Shown here piece after piece: positions 61,913 through 64,000 of a stretch of 64,000 bases of DNA. Both the position numbers and the translations under genes were made by a program. The notes under the pieces are model-generated. The model was not told where the DNA came from and did no database searches. It saw only the letters and a program-made list of their open reading frames with translations. The stretch is from Rhizopus arrhizus (taxonomy: Eukaryota > Mucoromycota > Mucoromycetes > Mucorales > Rhizopodaceae): the NCBI GenBank assembly GCA_024220505.1, contig JAKZZE010000006.1, positions 1,922,001 through 1,986,000 on the forward strand, in the 5' to 3' direction. Each line of letters begins with the position of its first letter. The first letter of the stretch is position 1.

Positions 61913-63771
61913 TAGGGCACTGGCATAGTAATTTGATATTACTTTGTTGTTTGTTGATAGATATTCTATTTAAGACCACAGTTCGGTCACACAGAAGAAT
62001 CTATTTGGTAGCGCTTTGATTTTAAGGAGGATATATGGCACACTTAACGTCAGCACCTCAATAAAATGAGCAGTTATCGTTAATTTAGTATTGAAATTAC
62101 TATACTAGTAAATATGGTCAACTAATTCATGTAGTCTAAGGGTATCCAATGAGCTATATTCTTATATAAGTTTTATTGATAAAGACAACGAAACAGTAGT
62201 GATAAAGAACCCGGTTATCACATGTTTAAAATACATTACTGTAGTAATTGAAAGTATGAAGGTACAAGACTAAGAAAGCATAAAAAGAACAGTAATAAGC
62301 TCTTTTAGATGAAAAAAAGTGATCTTGTTGCTAAAGACGTCGAGTAGGTCAAGAAGTTTTTTTTCTGATTTTATTCTTTATTATTCCAAAAGCTAATGAA
62401 TGCAATCTCAGTCGCTTTCTTATCTAGCCAGCAATTGAAACTGTTGTTGATTTTATCGCTTCTGCCTTCACCTTTATACTTGCTGAGCATACACTGACTT
62501 ATAACCTGAAGAGCACAAGACTGATGCAGTTGTTGGTTATGATACCGAGCTTTGTCTGCCTGAAACATCAAGAAAATGCATGCTTAGATACAGTAGAAAG
62601 TATGGTTATGACCATGTGAAGGGCACATTTGATGCTTTAACTATTTTCAATAATGCATTTAAAAAAGCACTTCTAGCCAAAAGAAAAAACTGCTTTGAAG
62701 CTTAAAATACCATTCATACATGCCAGACATGAGCATTTTATTTATTGAGTGAAATTACTTGACAATTGTGGCTTAACTTCCATTGTGTCATTATCTTTGA
62801 CAACATGCTTCATCTATGGATAATATTGCTTTATTCTACTAAGCTGTACAAATCTAAAAAGATATATAAATGCGTTATTCCCGCTCAAATGACAGACAGA
62901 AAACACATTCTTGATTTAGAAAATCTGGTGTGGTTTTTTAAGGTAAGCCAAACTAAAAACAAATCTTAATAACGAAATAAGAACTAATCACTTGAAAAAT
63001 AAATGGGACTTGAAAACACTGTAAATATGCTCAGATTATCGAAAGAAGACTACAAGATGTACGAAATTTCAAGGATACTTGAAGATGGTGTTGGACATAT
63101 CTCACTGACAAAAATGGTAAACAGCGAGGATCAAAATCCTATCAAAGGAACTGAATATGGAATATATTGTTCACAGAAAAAGACAATGAGGAAAGTATCG
63201 TAAACTTTACTGATACTAATAGTTGCATAAAATAAGATAGCGAGGCAACTAGCCATTGCGTCATCTGTAAATCATTGACAGACATTCATTCTTATATATC
63301 ATATCACTATCTATAGCTGCCAATATTATCGTCTGATTAAACAACGCGTACTCCACTGCCTGCAAATGCATCATCAGTTACATATTCCTTCTCCATCTGA
63401 CTCAATATTCCACGTCCTCAACAAGCTTCCAAAAAACCCACCCAAGTGGGATGCGGTTAAGCACTACTGGTCCTTTGTCTGGCTTATACTCTGTCGCTTG
63501 TTATCTGACATCGATGCTACTCAGCGCTGTGAATCTTTTTCCTTCTTTTTCTTTGAAACCTACCTGAACTCGCTTTTTCTCAATTAGATCAGTAATACAA
63601 AATACTAACCCCACTCTCTCTTCTACACTGTCTCACATTTCTTTCTCCTTGGGCCCAAGTGCTTTCTATTGAATGAGCCTATGCTGCCTCTTTATTAGAT
63701 TCTAAGATGGATGAACATATGCTCTTACATAGGACAAGAAAAGATTTAAAGCTTCAGTGAGCAGTTACATT
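59427..63771. other. 4.3-kb gene-poor spacer between MFS copies
   Basis: No gene could be supported. It holds a 39-A run (60178-60216) and a 57-A run (61853-61909). Several orphan open frames are of unknown status: 59989-60180 (+), 60877-61200 (-, one hydrophobic segment AGIFVGFFLVACWV), 62371-62571 (-) and 63003-63203 (+). They look like fragments of eroded elements or genes. A segment at about 63360-63590 resembles the C-terminal part of a retroelement (low confidence). Confidence 0.5.
63360..63590 (+). mobile_element. possible retroelement C-terminal fragment
   Basis: An open stretch contains PPKWDAVKHYWSFVWLILCR and DATQRCESFSFFFFETYLNS. The Trp/His-rich HYWSFVW pattern recalls C-terminal ends of Mucorales LINE ORF2 proteins, but the similarity is from memory and weak. 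No RT motifs are adjacent. Confidence 0.25.
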
Positions 63772-64000
63772 CTATTTATTTTTTTTCTGGAAGTAAGCAA
63801 AGAAAGGTTTATCTGAAGGAACCATAGCCCATAATATGATCATACCGACGGTCATGACAGCGCAAGCATAAGGCATAGACAGGATGCCAAACTTTCCAGA
63901 GATTATGCCAGTAATAAAAGGGAAGAATGCAGCACCACCTGCTCCCAAACTATGAAATAAAGTTTAGTTCACTCTAATCACATGTACAGTGTGTATTCAA
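63772..64000 (-). CDS. second MFS transporter copy (3' end only)
   Basis: The last exon (63949-63772) reads LGAGGAAFFPFITGIISGKF, GILSMPYACAVMTVGMII and PSDKPFFAYFQKKNK, then stop at 63772-63774. It is nearly the same as the last exon of the MFS gene at 57965, with conservative changes only (VCTVMTIAMIV versus ACAVMTVGMII) and silent differences, so it is probably functional. The window ends inside the preceding intron. Same strand as the first copy, so the pair is a direct tandem duplication about 5.8 kb apart. Confidence 0.9.

Noticed and set aside
61831..62019. Poly-Lys frame across the 57-A run
   Set aside because: Product of the homopolymer.

Overview
The window is nuclear DNA of a fungus, most likely a member of the Mucorales (Mucoromycota). 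The basis is AT-rich sequence, many introns of about 45-70 bases with GT...AG ends and CTAAC/CTRAY-like branch points, protein sequences of early-diverging fungal type, and decayed mobile elements of kinds common in Mucorales. The species cannot be fixed from the sequence. No CRISPR array, tRNA or rRNA was found. Gene models were spliced by hand from conserved protein families and reading-frame phase; where all exons were summed, the total length is a multiple of three.

Layout. 1-10.6 kb: PI 4-kinase PIK1 (+), a Cdc15/Imp2-type F-BAR/SH3 protein (-), Mediator subunit MED16 (+). 10.6-12.8 kb: gene-poor, holding a decayed TnpB/Fanzor-like nuclease gene. 12.8-15.2 kb: an Rco1-like double-PHD protein (+) facing the CTD phosphatase SSU72 (-), with 11 bp between stop codons. 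16.9 kb: a small secreted Cys-rich protein. 18.2-20.8 kb: divergent 40S-biogenesis genes RRP3 (-) and CMS1 (+). 21.6-27.5 kb: a GRAM-VASt sterol-transfer protein (+) facing an SREBP transcription factor (-). 28.5-29.1 kb: remnant of a 3D-domain secreted protein. 29.7 kb: eIF1 (SUI1). 31.5-34.6 kb: VIP1/ASP1 inositol pyrophosphate kinase (-). 35-37 kb: remains of a Tc1/mariner-type transposase and of a LINE reverse transcriptase. 37.2-47.8 kb: VPS13 (+). 47.8-50.2 kb: divergent ribosomal protein genes eS1 (-) and eS30 (+). 51.8-56.5 kb: an IQ/coiled-coil protein and a secreted beta-propeller-like protein with a long acidic repeat tail. 58-59.4 kb: an MFS transporter (-). 59.4-63.8 kb: gene-poor with long A tracts. 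63.8 kb to the end: last exon of a second, closely related MFS transporter.

Two functional themes recur. One is membrane lipid and inositol phosphate biology (PIK1, F-BAR, GRAM-VASt, SREBP, VIP1, VPS13). The other is ribosome production and translation initiation (RRP3, CMS1, SUI1, eS1, eS30). MED16, the Rco1-like protein and SSU72 act in RNA polymerase II transcription. The observations I rate most worth checking are a perfect 17-bp inverted repeat inside intron 3 of eS1 (a potential intron zipper stem), the Fanzor-like relic, the initiator-codon micro-exons of both ribosomal protein genes with a 7-1-7 palindrome upstream of eS30, and a PIK1 intron that is mostly a 32-A run.
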